Positions 35,884-44,749 of a stretch of DNA of 64,000 nt are shown here, piece after piece. Both the position numbers and the translations under genes were made by a program. Where the stretch lies: contig DASTAW010000001.1 in the NCBI GenBank assembly GCA_035712365.1, forward strand, positions 1 through 64,000, given 5' to 3'. Positions within the stretch are counted from its first letter, which is position 1, and the number at the start of each line of letters is the position of its first letter. Below the pieces are notes generated by a model. That model had not been told where the DNA came from. It made no database searches and worked only from the letters and a program-made list of their open reading frames with translations. This stretch comes from Terriglobia bacterium (lineage in GTDB: Bacteria; Acidobacteriota; Terriglobia; UBA7540).

Positions 35884-36053
35884 TGTGCATTATTGTATCG
35901 CAGGCTTGCCTTCTCGATCTAGCTTTCAACACAAAATCAAAATGCAAACAGGTTGGTAAGCCGATTGTGGTGCAGCACTTAGAAAAGTCACGGCAGTCCA
36001 TGGCAAGACTGTTCATCCAGTTGTCGCGGACGACGGCGTGTACGCTTTGTGTG

Positions 36054-37460
36054 TTAATCGCCGCCCCCAGCCAGCTCTTTGACGATCCCACTCACAAAAG
36101 ACTTCGCGTCCCCAAAAAGCATCAGGGTCTTGTCCATGTAAAACAGCGGGTTATCGATACCCGCGAAGCCGGGACTCAGGCTCCGTTTGATCACCATCAC
36201 CGTCCGCGCGTTGTTCACTTCGATGATAGGCATGCCGTAGATGGGGCTGCCCTGGTCGGTTTTTGCGGCCGGATTGGTGACGTCATTAGCGCCGATAATC
36301 AATGCCACGTCCGTCTGGGGCATTTCGCTGTTGGCATCGTCCATTTCGACCAGTTTGTCATAAGGAACGTCGGCTTCAGCAAGGAGGACGTTCATGTGGC
36401 CCGGCATGCGCCCGGCAACCGGGTGGATGCCAAATTTCACGTCAATGCCCTTTTTGGTGAGCACATCGAACATTTCTCGGACCTTGTGTTGGGCCTGGGC
36501 CACCGCCATGCCGTAGCCGGGTACGACCAGCACCGTGTTTGCGGCGCCGATGATCGCGGCAGCTTCTTCTGGCGAGGCGCTGTGGACAACCTTTTCTTCT
36601 TCCTCGCCCTTGGCAGAAACCTGGAGCTGGCCGAAGGCCCCGAACAGAACATTAGTAAACGAGCGGTTCATGGCCTTGCACATGATGACGGCCAGGATGA
36701 AGCCGGAAGAACCATCCAGAGCACCGGCAACCACCAGCACCTTCGAATTAAGCACGAACCCGAGCAGGGCTGCGGTGAGGCCGACGTAGGAGTTCAAAAG
36801 CGCAATCACCGTCGGCATATCAGCGCCGCCGATGGGCGTCACCAGCATCACGCCGAACAGCAGCGAGATGATCACCATGGCCGGGAAAAGGAAGGGCGCC
36901 ACGGGGTTGATGATGAGAATCAAAGCCGACGCGACGGCGGCGGTCAGCACCGTGAAGCTCACATAATTCTGGCCCTTGTAAACAATAGGACGCTGCGGGA
37001 GCCATTCCTGCAGCTTGCCGGCCGCGATCAGGCTGCCCGTAAAGCTGAGGCAGCCGATGATCACTTCCAGCGAGATTTCCGTCATCTCGAACTTGTTGAC
37101 GTGGGGGATGCGCATGTAATACTCGGCAATCCCGATCAGGGCCGCGGCCAGAGCGCCGAAGGCGTGGCTCATGGCCGTCCGCTGGGGAACGGCCGTCATG
37201 TGGACCATGCCGAGGGGAATGCCGATAATCACGCCAATCAGCAACGCGATCAGGATCCACTTGAACCGAACGAGATCGGGGTTGAAAAAGGTGGTAACCA
37301 CGGCGATCGCCGCGCCGATCTCGCCGATCAGGACCCCGTGGCGCGCAGTCGAGGGTGAGCTCAGCCATTTCAGCGACAGGATGAAAAAGGCAATGGCGAT
37401 GATGTAGGCGAAATCGGTAAGGTACTGAACGGTGGTCAGGTGCAATAGGGATGTGTTCAT
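36054..37460 (-). CDS. pntB: NAD(P) transhydrogenase subunit beta
   Basis: This is the membrane and NADP(H)-binding subunit of the proton-translocating transhydrogenase. The 468-residue protein has about nine N-terminal helices and the C-terminal dIII domain with VLVVPGYGMAVAQAQHKV, GIHPVAGRMPGHMNVLLAEA, ALIIGANDVTNPAA and VMVIKRSLSPGFAGIDNPLF. Its start overlaps the stop of the pntAB gene by 4 bp, showing translational coupling. The three-gene arrangement is typical of many bacteria. It supplies NADPH at the cost of the proton gradient. Confidence 0.97.
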   Translation of the reverse strand: MNTSLLHLTTVQYLTDFAYIIAIAFFILSLKWLSSPSTARHGVLIGEIGAAIAVVTTFFNPDLVRFKWILIALLIGVIIGIPLGMVHMTAVPQRTAMSHAFGALAAALIGIAEYYMRIPHVNKFEMTEISLEVIIGCLSFTGSLIAAGKLQEWLPQRPIVYKGQNYVSFTVLTAAVASALILIINPVAPFLFPAMVIISLLFGVMLVTPIGGADMPTVIALLNSYVGLTAALLGFVLNSKVLVVAGALDGSSGFILAVIMCKAMNRSFTNVLFGAFGQLQVSAKGEEEEKVVHSASPEEAAAIIGAANTVLVVPGYGMAVAQAQHKVREMFDVLTKKGIDVKFGIHPVAGRMPGHMNVLLAEADVPYDKLVEMDDANSEMPQTDVALIIGANDVTNPAAKTDQGSPIYGMPIIEVNNARTVMVIKRSLSPGFAGIDNPLFYMDKTLMLFGDAKSFVSGIVKELAGGGD

Positions 37461-37753
37461 TGTCTCTTACGTCCGCTCAGTTTGAACATCCGCAGCATGC
37501 GGTCCGTAATCAGAAAACCGCCGATCATGTTGCTGAAGGCGGCAGCAACGGCGATGGCCCCGAGGACCAGGGAAAGCGTCGAGCCTTCGCGCCCCGCGAT
37601 GATGATGGCGGCAACCACCACGATGGCGTCCAGGGCGTTGGTCAGAGCCATCAGCGGCGTGTGCAGCAGTGGTGAAACCCGGCGGATAACTTCAAACCCG
37701 AGGAAAGCTGCCAACACAAAAACATACAAGTTTGAGATAAAACCTTCTGGCAC
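37457..37753 (-). CDS. pntAB: NAD(P) transhydrogenase subunit alpha, membrane part
   Basis: The 98-residue protein has three hydrophobic helices and the conserved segments NLYVFVLAAFLGFEVIRRVSPLLHTPLMALTNALD and NMIGGFLITDRMLRMF, which match the PntA C-terminal membrane domain encoded as a separate gene in three-subunit enzymes. It lies 73 bp after the soluble alpha subunit and overlaps pntB by 4 bp. The start codon is ATG with a GGAGGG-type site upstream. Confidence 0.95.
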   Translation of the reverse strand: MPEGFISNLYVFVLAAFLGFEVIRRVSPLLHTPLMALTNALDAIVVVAAIIIAGREGSTLSLVLGAIAVAAAFSNMIGGFLITDRMLRMFKLSGRKRQ

Positions 37754-37826
37754 CGTACCCTCCTTTAACTAAATTTCGCAATGCGGACTGCGGGAACTGC
37801 TTTGAGCAGCCAGCACACAACCCCAA

Positions 37827-39005
37827 TTAAGCATTCTGCCGCGCACTCCGGGCAGGCAATGAGAAAAATTCCCGCACGCGGCCATGTACGATTTCTCCGC
37901 CCCGCGTAATCAACGTTTCGCGGGTAATCTCGTCTCCCAGATCGATTTCCGGTTTCCCATCCTTGAACACATGGCGCAGATACGTGCTGATGTTCCGCGC
38001 GTACATCTGGCTGGCGTGATAAGGGACCGTGCTGGCCAGGTTGATGGTGCCTACGATGCTGACATTGTGCTTCACCACAACCTTGCTGGCTTCCGTCAAT
38101 TCACAGTTCCCGCCACGCTCCGCAGCAAGGTCCACGATCACCGAACCTGGCGCCATGCCTTTCACCATCTCCTCCGTCACCAGGACCGGCGGCTTCTTGC
38201 CGGGGATGACGGCCGTGGTGATCACCACGTCGCTTTCCGCCACTACCCGCCCCAGCAGTTCCCGCTGGCGTTGATAAAAGCTTTCATCCTGAGCCGTGGC
38301 ATATCCACGGGCGTCCTGGGCGTCTTTGGCCTCGATTGGCAGCTCAACAAAACGGCCGCCGAGACTCTGCACCTGCTCCTTGACGGCCGGACGCACGTCA
38401 TACGCCGAGGCGACGGCCCCCAATCGGCGCGAGGTGGCAATGGCCTGAAGCCCGGCCACCCCCGCTCCAACGATGAAAACGCGGGCTGGGGTGATGGTGC
38501 CTGCGGCGGTGGTCAGCATGGGGCAAAGCCGCGGCAGCGTATCCGCGGCAAGCAGTACCGCCTTGTAGCCGCAGACGGTCGACATCGATGAAAGCGCGTC
38601 CATGCTCTGCGCCCGGGTGATCCTGGGCATCAATTCGATACTGAACGACGATACCCCCTTGGCGGCGATGTCCTGCAGGGTCTCCACCGCTCCCAGCGGG
38701 CGCAGGAAGCCCACAAGAAACTGGCCCTCGCGATAGAGCGCAACGTCGTCTTTTCCCGTCCTGTCATTCGAACCATAGCAGAGGACCTGCACGACGATGT
38801 CGGCTGTCTTGAAGATCTCCGCGCGACTGCCCAGGACCCTGGCCCCCTTGTCGGCATAGTCCGCGTCCAGGTATCCCGCGCTGACGCCCGCTCCGGCTTC
38901 AATAACAACTTCGAATCCTGCTTTCGCCAGTGAAGGGACAGCGGAGGGCACCATGCCCACACGCCTCTCTCCTGGAAAACTCTCCGTGGGAACACCGATG
39001 ATCAT
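37827..39005 (-). CDS. pntAA: NAD(P) transhydrogenase subunit alpha, NAD(H)-binding part
   Basis: The 392-residue soluble dI subunit begins MIIGVPTESFPGERRVGMVPS and contains the Rossmann motif VFIVGAGVAGLQAIATSRRLGAVASAYDVR, with SMDALSSMSTVCGY and GSVIVDLAAERGGNCE, as in PntA and alanine dehydrogenase. It transfers hydride between NAD(H) and NADP(H) together with the PntB dIII domain. GAGGAG lies before the ATG at 39005; the open frame 11 codons further up is not conserved. It is the first gene of the pnt operon and is divergent from the enolase-superfamily operon. Confidence 0.96.
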   Translation of the reverse strand: MIIGVPTESFPGERRVGMVPSAVPSLAKAGFEVVIEAGAGVSAGYLDADYADKGARVLGSRAEIFKTADIVVQVLCYGSNDRTGKDDVALYREGQFLVGFLRPLGAVETLQDIAAKGVSSFSIELMPRITRAQSMDALSSMSTVCGYKAVLLAADTLPRLCPMLTTAAGTITPARVFIVGAGVAGLQAIATSRRLGAVASAYDVRPAVKEQVQSLGGRFVELPIEAKDAQDARGYATAQDESFYQRQRELLGRVVAESDVVITTAVIPGKKPPVLVTEEMVKGMAPGSVIVDLAAERGGNCELTEASKVVVKHNVSIVGTINLASTVPYHASQMYARNISTYLRHVFKDGKPEIDLGDEITRETLITRGGEIVHGRVREFFSLPARSARQNA

Positions 39006-39151
39006 GACAACTCCTCTCCTTTTCCCTTTCCCGGCCAACAGAGCCCACTATTTCACCACAAAACGGCGGCGACCAAAATATGTTGTAGCACATTCGGTGT
39101 TGCCGTTGAAACAGGCCCTCTCGTGCGGATTGCGGTCCTGACATTAATTTA

Positions 39152-39181
39152 TTGACTTACCTGCACCGGCCAGAATAGATT
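39152..39181 (+). promoter_or_regulatory. Possible promoter of the enolase/DapA operon
   Basis: TTGACT (39152-39157) and TAGATT (39176-39181) are spaced by 18 bp and lie 19 bp before the ATG of the first gene. The spacing is at the long limit, so the call is tentative. Confidence 0.4.
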
Positions 39182-39199
39182 TTTCTGGATCAGGCCCCT

Positions 39200-40324
39200 A
39201 TGTCGAAAGCCATCTATCTTTCAGCAATTCGTCTGCACTGGGTGCAGGTCGCACTGCACGAACCTTTCAAAATATCGAATGGCGAAGTCTCCGTCAAAGA
39301 CGCTGTCCTGGTGGAATTGCAGGGCGAAAACGGCGCCGCTGGCTGGGGAGAAGCCTCGCCCATGGGCGGCTCATTTTATTCCTCCGAAACGCCCGGGACG
39401 ACCTGGGATTTCCTTCGCAGCAAAGTTGCCCCGGGATTACTAGAACGGCCCATTCCCGAGGCCGGCCGGTGCTTCGAGTGGCTCTCGCAATTCCCCGGCG
39501 AGCCGTTTGCCAAGGCCGGAGTTGAAGGAGCGGTCTGGGATTTCTGGGCCAACCTCGTCTCCGTGCCGCTGTATGAAATGCTCTGCGGAAGCAGGCGGCC
39601 GCTCGCCTCCGGCGCTGCCATCGGCTTGATGCCGTCCATCGATGAGCTGCTCGACCGCGTGGGCACTTTCCTCCAACAGGGATATCGCCGCATCAAGATC
39701 AAGATCATGCCGGGCCATGACGTGGAACTCGTGCGGGCTGTGCGCAGCCGGTTTGGAGACATCCCGTTGATGGTTGACGCCAACGCCGCATACCGGCTGG
39801 AAGATGCGGCGATTTTTGAACAACTCGACAAGTACGGCCTGATGATGTTTGAACAGCCGCTTGCCCGCAAGGCGCTCGACGAACATGCTGAGCTCCAACG
39901 CCGCCTGAAAACTCCCATCTGCATCGACGAATCCGCCGAAGACCTGGAATCCATCGCCACGGCCATCCGGCTGGGGAGCGCAAAAATTATTAACATCAAG
40001 GTGCAGCGCATGGGAGGACTCGCGCCCGCCAAGCAGGCCCACGACGCCGCGCGGACGGCAGGTATTCCCTGCTGGATGGGGACCATGCCTGAACTCGGCG
40101 TGGCTTCCGCGCAGGCGTTGCATCTCGCGACGCTCGGCAATTTTGCTTTCCCCACGGATGTTGAAGCTTCTGCTCGCTGGTTCAAGGATGATATCATTGG
40201 GCCTCCCATTGAGATCTCCGGTGAGGGCTTCATCCATCTGCCCGAGGGCCCGGGCATGGGCTATAAAATCGACCTGAAAAAAGTCGAGAGATACCGAATT
40301 CGGTTTGAGGAGTTCCGGGCATGA
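39200..40324 (+). CDS. Enolase-superfamily enzyme, MenC2/MLE-like
   Basis: The 374-residue protein has the capping domain with GWGEASPM and the barrel with all superfamily residues: KIKIK (Lys166 and Lys168), metal ligands Asp193, Glu218 and Asp243, and Lys267. The KxK motif and second lysine place it in the muconate-lactonising subgroup, with o-succinylbenzoate synthase, N-acylamino-acid racemase and dipeptide epimerase as options. The neighbours are catabolic-looking and not menaquinone genes, so a menC role is unlikely. Its last 4 bp overlap the next start. Confidence 0.88.
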   Translation: MSKAIYLSAIRLHWVQVALHEPFKISNGEVSVKDAVLVELQGENGAAGWGEASPMGGSFYSSETPGTTWDFLRSKVAPGLLERPIPEAGRCFEWLSQFPGEPFAKAGVEGAVWDFWANLVSVPLYEMLCGSRRPLASGAAIGLMPSIDELLDRVGTFLQQGYRRIKIKIMPGHDVELVRAVRSRFGDIPLMVDANAAYRLEDAAIFEQLDKYGLMMFEQPLARKALDEHAELQRRLKTPICIDESAEDLESIATAIRLGSAKIINIKVQRMGGLAPAKQAHDAARTAGIPCWMGTMPELGVASAQALHLATLGNFAFPTDVEASARWFKDDIIGPPIEISGEGFIHLPEGPGMGYKIDLKKVERYRIRFEEFRA

Positions 40325-41328
40325 AACCGCTCACGGTTGACGAATGCGGCCGTCGCCTCTGGCACGGCCTGGTTCCTGCGGTTCCTGTGCCGATGACTTC
40401 CGACGGACAGGTCGATGCCGCTGCGCAGGAGAAGTACATCGCCTACATGCGCCTGCAGCCCATTGCGGGCGTTGCGTTGTGGGCGCACACGGGGCGCGGT
40501 CTGCACCTCAGCCGCGACCAGCGTCTCCAGGTTTTGCAGGCCTGGGCAGAGGGAATCGGCGCCGACAAGCTGATTATTGCCGGCGTCGGAGGCTCCCACC
40601 AGGCCGCCACGTCGTTTTCGGCTTATGCCGATTCGGCGCTCGAAATGGCCGATGACGCTCTCCGGCACGGCGCGAATGCGTTGCTGGTTTATGCTCCTTC
40701 GCCGCTTCGAAAAATTGCGGAAGAAGGCGAACTTGAAAAACGGGTGCTCGATTATCACCAACAGCTTGCTTCACTCCACGAGCCCATTATTCTCTTTTAC
40801 CTCTACGAGGCCGCCGGTGGAATTTCATATTCTCCAGGGCTTCTTCGCCGGCTCTTTGCCTTGCCCGAAGTTATGGGCATCAAGCTTGCCACGCTCGACA
40901 GCGTGATGACCTACCAGAATGTGGCAAACCTGATCGGCGAAGAGTTCCCGGAAAAACTCCTGATCACCGGCGAGGACCGCTTTCTCGGTTACAGCCTGAT
41001 GGCTGGCGCGCAGGCGGCCCTGATCGGCATGGGAGCGGCCTGCACCGAGCTTCAATACAACATGATGGATGCCTACTTCAGCGGCCATTCCGTAGAATTC
41101 CTGGACCTTTCAGGGGCCGTTGACCGCCTGTCCCAGGTGCTGTTTATTCCGCCGATGGAAGGCTACATCCGCAGGATGCTCTGGACGCTGGCGCATCTGG
41201 GCGTCATCGGGCGCGAGTCCACTTATGATCCGTGGGGGCCCGAGCTGCCGGAAAGCGAGTTCGCGAAAATCGGAGAATCGCTTGCGAACATCGGCGAATT
41301 GGACGGTCCAAAAGGCGAAAAGGATTGA
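40321..41328 (+). CDS. Dihydrodipicolinate synthase (DapA) superfamily aldolase
   Basis: The 335-residue protein has the DapA barrel: WHGLVPAVPVPMTSDGQVD at the N-terminus, the GRGLHLSRDQRLQVL segment in place of the usual GExxxL, Tyr160 in LFYLYEAAGG, and the Schiff-base lysine in MGIKLATLD (Lys188). The motif variants place it outside true DapA, among the less defined class I aldolases and lyases acting on keto acids. It overlaps the enolase-superfamily gene by 4 bp and is followed 7 bp later by a DHODH-like gene, so they form an operon. Confidence 0.88.
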   Translation: MKPLTVDECGRRLWHGLVPAVPVPMTSDGQVDAAAQEKYIAYMRLQPIAGVALWAHTGRGLHLSRDQRLQVLQAWAEGIGADKLIIAGVGGSHQAATSFSAYADSALEMADDALRHGANALLVYAPSPLRKIAEEGELEKRVLDYHQQLASLHEPIILFYLYEAAGGISYSPGLLRRLFALPEVMGIKLATLDSVMTYQNVANLIGEEFPEKLLITGEDRFLGYSLMAGAQAALIGMGAACTELQYNMMDAYFSGHSVEFLDLSGAVDRLSQVLFIPPMEGYIRRMLWTLAHLGVIGRESTYDPWGPELPESEFAKIGESLANIGELDGPKGEKD

Positions 41329-41335
41329 ATTGTTC

Positions 41336-42643
41336 ATGGAGGACTATTGCCCGCCTCGAGTCCGGCTTCGCGGCAAGCCAAAGCTAAGCCAGCAGGATTC
41401 CGCTCAGCTTCAAAAGGATTTTGACGATTTCCGCCACGGCCTTCCGCGGCCGCTCGAACCTCGCGTTCTTTCAACATACGGCATCGACCTTCAGAGCGAA
41501 TACGGCGGCCTGCCTGTCAAGAACCCTTTCGGCAAGGCGTCGGGTCAGCTCTCGCTGGCCGCGCATCAGGTGGAAAAGGATGCAGTCGCAGGCCTCGGCT
41601 TTGTCATCCTCAAGACCGTCATCGCGCAGGACAGCCAGGGCGAGCAGAGCATGTGGGAGTGGGCCATCCCGGAAACGCGCATGACCGTCGAGCGAATCCG
41701 CGGGCGCGGCGGAGAAGAAGGCTGGACCGTCACCTGGAAAGGCCGCGGCTGGTACAACACGCTGGAGGCCTACCGCGACTTTTTCGACCAGGCGCTTGCC
41801 ATCGGCGCCGGCCCCGGGATGCTGATCGTCCCTTCGGTCAAGTATCATCTGCCAACACCCGAGGAAGACTTCTGGAAAGAGGATGAGTACGTTTTCACCA
41901 CCAGGCTCCTGCTGGGACCCTGGAAGAAACACTGGCCGGCTCTGGCCCTGCCGCTCGAAAAAGATTTCAGCCCCACGCTTGCGGGCTCGGGGCGCGCGGC
42001 GCAGCAGGCCAAAATTCTGGAGTGGCTGGCGAAGGCGCCGGCGCTGATCCACGCGGTCGAACCCGGAAAGGTTCGCGTCGGCCTCAAGATGTTCAACGCG
42101 CTGTTTGAAGATGATTTTCAGCTCCGCATGCTCAATGCCGTTCACGTGGCTTCGGGCGAAAGCCAGCCGGAGTTTCTGATCTATGCCAATCGGCTTTTCG
42201 ATCCGAACAGACCATACCTGGACAAGGTGGGCGTCGCCTACGGCGGTCCGGACCTGAGCGACCGCAATTTGAGCGTGCTGGAAAAATTCCTGGCCGCGCG
42301 GTTCGCCTCGCACGCAAAACGCGAATTCCTCCCCGTCAGCGCCACCGGTGACATCCACTCCGGCCGCATCGCCGCTGAGTATCTCCTTCGCGGCTGCTCC
42401 ACTTTCCAGATGCACACAATCTTCCAGTTGCCGGACAGCGAATACGCAATGAACTCGGGAGGCAAGGCGGAAAAGGCGCTCCACCTGCTGCTCTTTCATC
42501 CCGAGGAGGGCCTGATTGCCTGGCTGCTGCACCTTCACGCCGCGTTTGGATGGAAGAGCGGCATGCGCGTTCTTGAAATGGCAGAGTGGTGCCGCGATCA
42601 CTGGCCCGACGTCGAAGCACAATTTGCTTGCGATAGCCGGTAG
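41336..42643 (+). CDS. Dihydroorotate dehydrogenase-like flavoprotein
   Basis: The 435-residue product from the ATG at 41336 carries a DHODH-like FMN barrel: KNPFGKASGQLSLAAHQVEKDAVAGLGFVILKTV, the late strand PVSATGDIHSGRIAAEYLLRGCSTFQMHTIF, and a long inserted region between. The usual substrate-binding NxSxPN loop is not seen, so a true PyrD role is unlikely. It may reduce or oxidise a different heterocycle or keto acid. It is the third gene of the operon. The open frame upstream lies within the DapA-like gene and is not used. Confidence 0.7.
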   Translation: MEDYCPPRVRLRGKPKLSQQDSAQLQKDFDDFRHGLPRPLEPRVLSTYGIDLQSEYGGLPVKNPFGKASGQLSLAAHQVEKDAVAGLGFVILKTVIAQDSQGEQSMWEWAIPETRMTVERIRGRGGEEGWTVTWKGRGWYNTLEAYRDFFDQALAIGAGPGMLIVPSVKYHLPTPEEDFWKEDEYVFTTRLLLGPWKKHWPALALPLEKDFSPTLAGSGRAAQQAKILEWLAKAPALIHAVEPGKVRVGLKMFNALFEDDFQLRMLNAVHVASGESQPEFLIYANRLFDPNRPYLDKVGVAYGGPDLSDRNLSVLEKFLAARFASHAKREFLPVSATGDIHSGRIAAEYLLRGCSTFQMHTIFQLPDSEYAMNSGGKAEKALHLLLFHPEEGLIAWLLHLHAAFGWKSGMRVLEMAEWCRDHWPDVEAQFACDSR

Positions 42644-42718
42644 CACGCCGCTCTGCCGCGTCTCTTTGCACCTTGCCGCCTTTGCGCGAGCTGCTTTGAG
42701 AAAAAGAAGGGAAACCTC

Positions 42719-43963
42719 ATGCGCATCTTTTATGGCTGGTGGGTTGTTGCCGCGGCGTTCCTGAACCTCTTTTTTGGGGTCGGGATCGTATTTTACGGCA
42801 TGCCCGTCTTCTATCCGGAACTGGTGAGAAACCTCGGATTCTCGCGCAGCCAGGTGACGTTGGGCATTTTGATCGGGTTCCTGATCGTTGCTCCGTTTGT
42901 GGGCTACCTCGGTTCGTTGATCGACCGCCGCGGCGCGCGCGCCATCATTCGCTTCGGTCTGATATTTGTGGGCGGTCCGCTCATACTGATGGGATGGATG
43001 ACGCACCTGTGGCAGTATTACCTGCTTTCCATCGCCGAGGTTTTTGGCTACATCCTCACCGGGCCCATCCCCAATCAGGTGCTCATCGCCCGCTGGTTTC
43101 GCGCGGCGCGCGGGCGCGCAATGGGCTATGCCTACCTGGGCCTGGGAGTCGGCGGCGCGGTATCGCCCATCCTCGTCCATTTCCTCATTTCGCATTACGG
43201 CTGGCGGCGCGCCTTTGAAGCGGTGGGGCTTCTCATCCTGGTTGTGCTTCTTCCCGTCGCGCAGTGGGTCACGCGCTCCGCTCCGGAAGATATGGGACTC
43301 GCTCCAGACGGCGCGGAAGTCGCTGCGGCCCAACCCTCCGCGCCCGCGGTGGTGTTTGACCTTCGCCGCGTAGCGCGCTCGGCCAACTTCTGGCTGATCC
43401 TTCTCGGCAGCACGCTGGTGATCGGGGCCATTGGCACCGTCATCCAGCAGTTTGTGCTCTTTTTGCACGACCAGAAATATACCCTCGGCCAGGCTTCTGT
43501 GATTTCGAGCGGCCTGCTGTTTGCCGGCCTCGCCGGGCGCGTGATTGTCGGTTATCTGGCCGACCGCTTCCAGAAGAAGAACGTGATGGCCACCTTCTAC
43601 CTGGTGCTGGCGCTGGCAATTCCGCTGCTGTTCGTTGCCCGCTATCCCATCGCCGCGTGGTCGTTTGCCATCATCTTTGGCTTCGCCATGGGCGCCGACT
43701 ACATGCTGATTCCACTGGTCACGGCAGAGTGCTTTGGCCTCGCCACGCTCGGCAAACTGCTGGCCGTCATCATCATGGCCAATTCGCTGGGACAGTGGAT
43801 CGGGCCATGGACGGCAGGACTGATTTTCGACGCCACGCACAGCTACAACATCGCCTGGGCGGCCGTAACCATCGGCGGCGTGGTGGGCGCATTTCTGATC
43901 TATTCCATCAACGTCAACCGCGAACAACGAACCAGCAAGTCCGTCAGCGCCGCCTCGGCATAG
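42719..43963 (+). CDS. MFS transporter, oxalate/monocarboxylate-like
   Basis: The 414-residue protein has about 12 membrane helices with a cytoplasmic loop in the middle (around residues 190-215). The first half carries FYGWWVVAAAFLNLFFGVGIVFYGMPVFYPELVRNLGFSRSQVTLG and the motif-A-like GYLGSLIDRRGAR, and the second half RVIVGYLADRFQKKN, typical of the monocarboxylate/oxalate-formate branch. It probably imports the compound handled by the three enzymes upstream, 75 bp away on the same strand. Confidence 0.9.
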   Translation: MRIFYGWWVVAAAFLNLFFGVGIVFYGMPVFYPELVRNLGFSRSQVTLGILIGFLIVAPFVGYLGSLIDRRGARAIIRFGLIFVGGPLILMGWMTHLWQYYLLSIAEVFGYILTGPIPNQVLIARWFRAARGRAMGYAYLGLGVGGAVSPILVHFLISHYGWRRAFEAVGLLILVVLLPVAQWVTRSAPEDMGLAPDGAEVAAAQPSAPAVVFDLRRVARSANFWLILLGSTLVIGAIGTVIQQFVLFLHDQKYTLGQASVISSGLLFAGLAGRVIVGYLADRFQKKNVMATFYLVLALAIPLLFVARYPIAAWSFAIIFGFAMGADYMLIPLVTAECFGLATLGKLLAVIIMANSLGQWIGPWTAGLIFDATHSYNIAWAAVTIGGVVGAFLIYSINVNREQRTSKSVSAASA

Positions 43964-43977
43964 CCTCGAATTTTGTC

Positions 43978-44001
43978 GTAGCGGCGAGTTTATCTCGTCA
44001 C
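43978..44001. repeat. GTAG-headed REP-like hairpin
   Basis: GTAG at 43978-43981 starts a palindrome (GCGGCGAGTTTATCTCGTC) just past the MFS gene stop. A similar unit forms the right half of the pair at 45082-45129. Confidence 0.5.
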
Positions 44002-44608
44002 GTACCACCTGGTACGGGGCCTCGCCACCTGGCCGCAGGAAGGCAAATCTACCTCCAACTCTTCCGAGGTGCTTGTTTTGGGTACGGGACTTAAGACTGG
44101 CCGGTTCTTGCGGATTGGTTCATGGAAGGCGCTCTGTCCACTAATGTCCTAGCCCTCGGGAAGGCTCCGGTTCGTTTTAGGGTTGATTTTTAGGGTTTCT
44201 AATGATTTCAATAAGATCGGTAGCTTAGTTTTCCGGTTCGTTCCGGTTCGTTTTTTCCACAGCCACGTGTTTTCAACAACTTCTCCGCTTTGTTTTCCGG
44301 TTTGTTCCGGTTTGCTTTTTGGCCATTTCTCTTTGTTTTCAACAACCTCTCCGGTTTGTTTTGCAAAAAACGTGTTTTTTTGTCCCATTTTGTCTCTTTT
44401 AGTCCCGGAAAACTCGATGCTTGCAGGCATTGAGATGAGGCTACCATGCTAGGCCAGTGTTTGTCAAGCAAATTCCGCTGGTGCGGCTATTGCTGCAGTG
44501 GCTGAAGCTCCGACCTCCTGAGGAAAGAGCTAACGCCTTGGCTGAGTGAGATGAGAGGGTCGGGATCTTCAGGCCCGACAAAATACAGCAGGCCAACGCG
44601 CTTAACGA
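44002..44608. other. T-rich non-coding stretch with tandem units
   Basis: No credible gene was found on the plus strand. A T-rich section at about 44160-44400 contains the tandem repeat listed separately, and an open frame of 93 codons on the minus strand (44149-44430) crosses it. The remainder shows nothing recognisable. Confidence 0.5.
44228..44360. repeat. Two imperfect 64-66-bp tandem repeats, T-rich
   Basis: GTTTTCCGGTTCGTTCCGGTT at 44228 recurs from 44292 as GTTTTCCGGTTTGTTCCGGTT, and GTTTTCAACAACTTCTCCG at 44269 recurs at 44335 as GTTTTCAACAACCTCTCCG. On the minus strand the period corresponds to 22 codons, giving the peptide pair TGEVVENKEKWPKSKPEQ and SGEVVENTWLWKKRTGTN. It is not clear that it is translated. 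Confidence 0.7.
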
Positions 44609-44657
44609 GCCGTCATCCTAGGGCCGGTTTCCGGCCGAGGATCCGCTTTTGAACTCC
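44609..44657. repeat. Dispersed 50-bp repeat, copy 1
   Basis: The stretch from GCCGTCATCCTAGGGCC to ATCCGCTTTTGAACTCC matches 47963-48013 closely. Both copies lie 34-43 bp upstream of a TTGACA element. Confidence 0.6.
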
Positions 44658-44699
44658 AGGCTCATGCTTCACGAAAACCAGAAATGGACTAAAAGCCGC

Positions 44700-44740
44700 T
44701 TGACATTCGAGCGCCCCGGCAGTATATGTAGATATTCTAG
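44700..44740 (+). promoter_or_regulatory. Promoter and likely operator of padR
   Basis: TTGACA (44700-44705), a 17-bp spacer and TATATG (44723-44728) form a near-consensus sigma-70 promoter. The dyad TAGATATTCTA (44729-44739) overlaps the expected transcription start and could be the PadR operator. Confidence 0.7.
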
Positions 44741-44749
44741 GTGTTATTT

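Noticed and set aside
35883-37358. 491-codon open frame on the plus strand
   Set aside because: It is the antisense shadow of pntB; its His/Asp-rich sequence mirrors the hydrophobic codons of the real gene.
39200-40324. menC for menaquinone synthesis
   Set aside because: All active-site residues fit the superfamily, but the neighbours are aldolase, flavoprotein and carrier genes and no other men gene is seen.
41471-44008. 845-codon open frame on the minus strand
   Set aside because: It is antisense to the DHODH-like and MFS genes, which have clear family motifs; its composition (rich in Arg, His, Asp, Gly) is that of a high-GC shadow frame.
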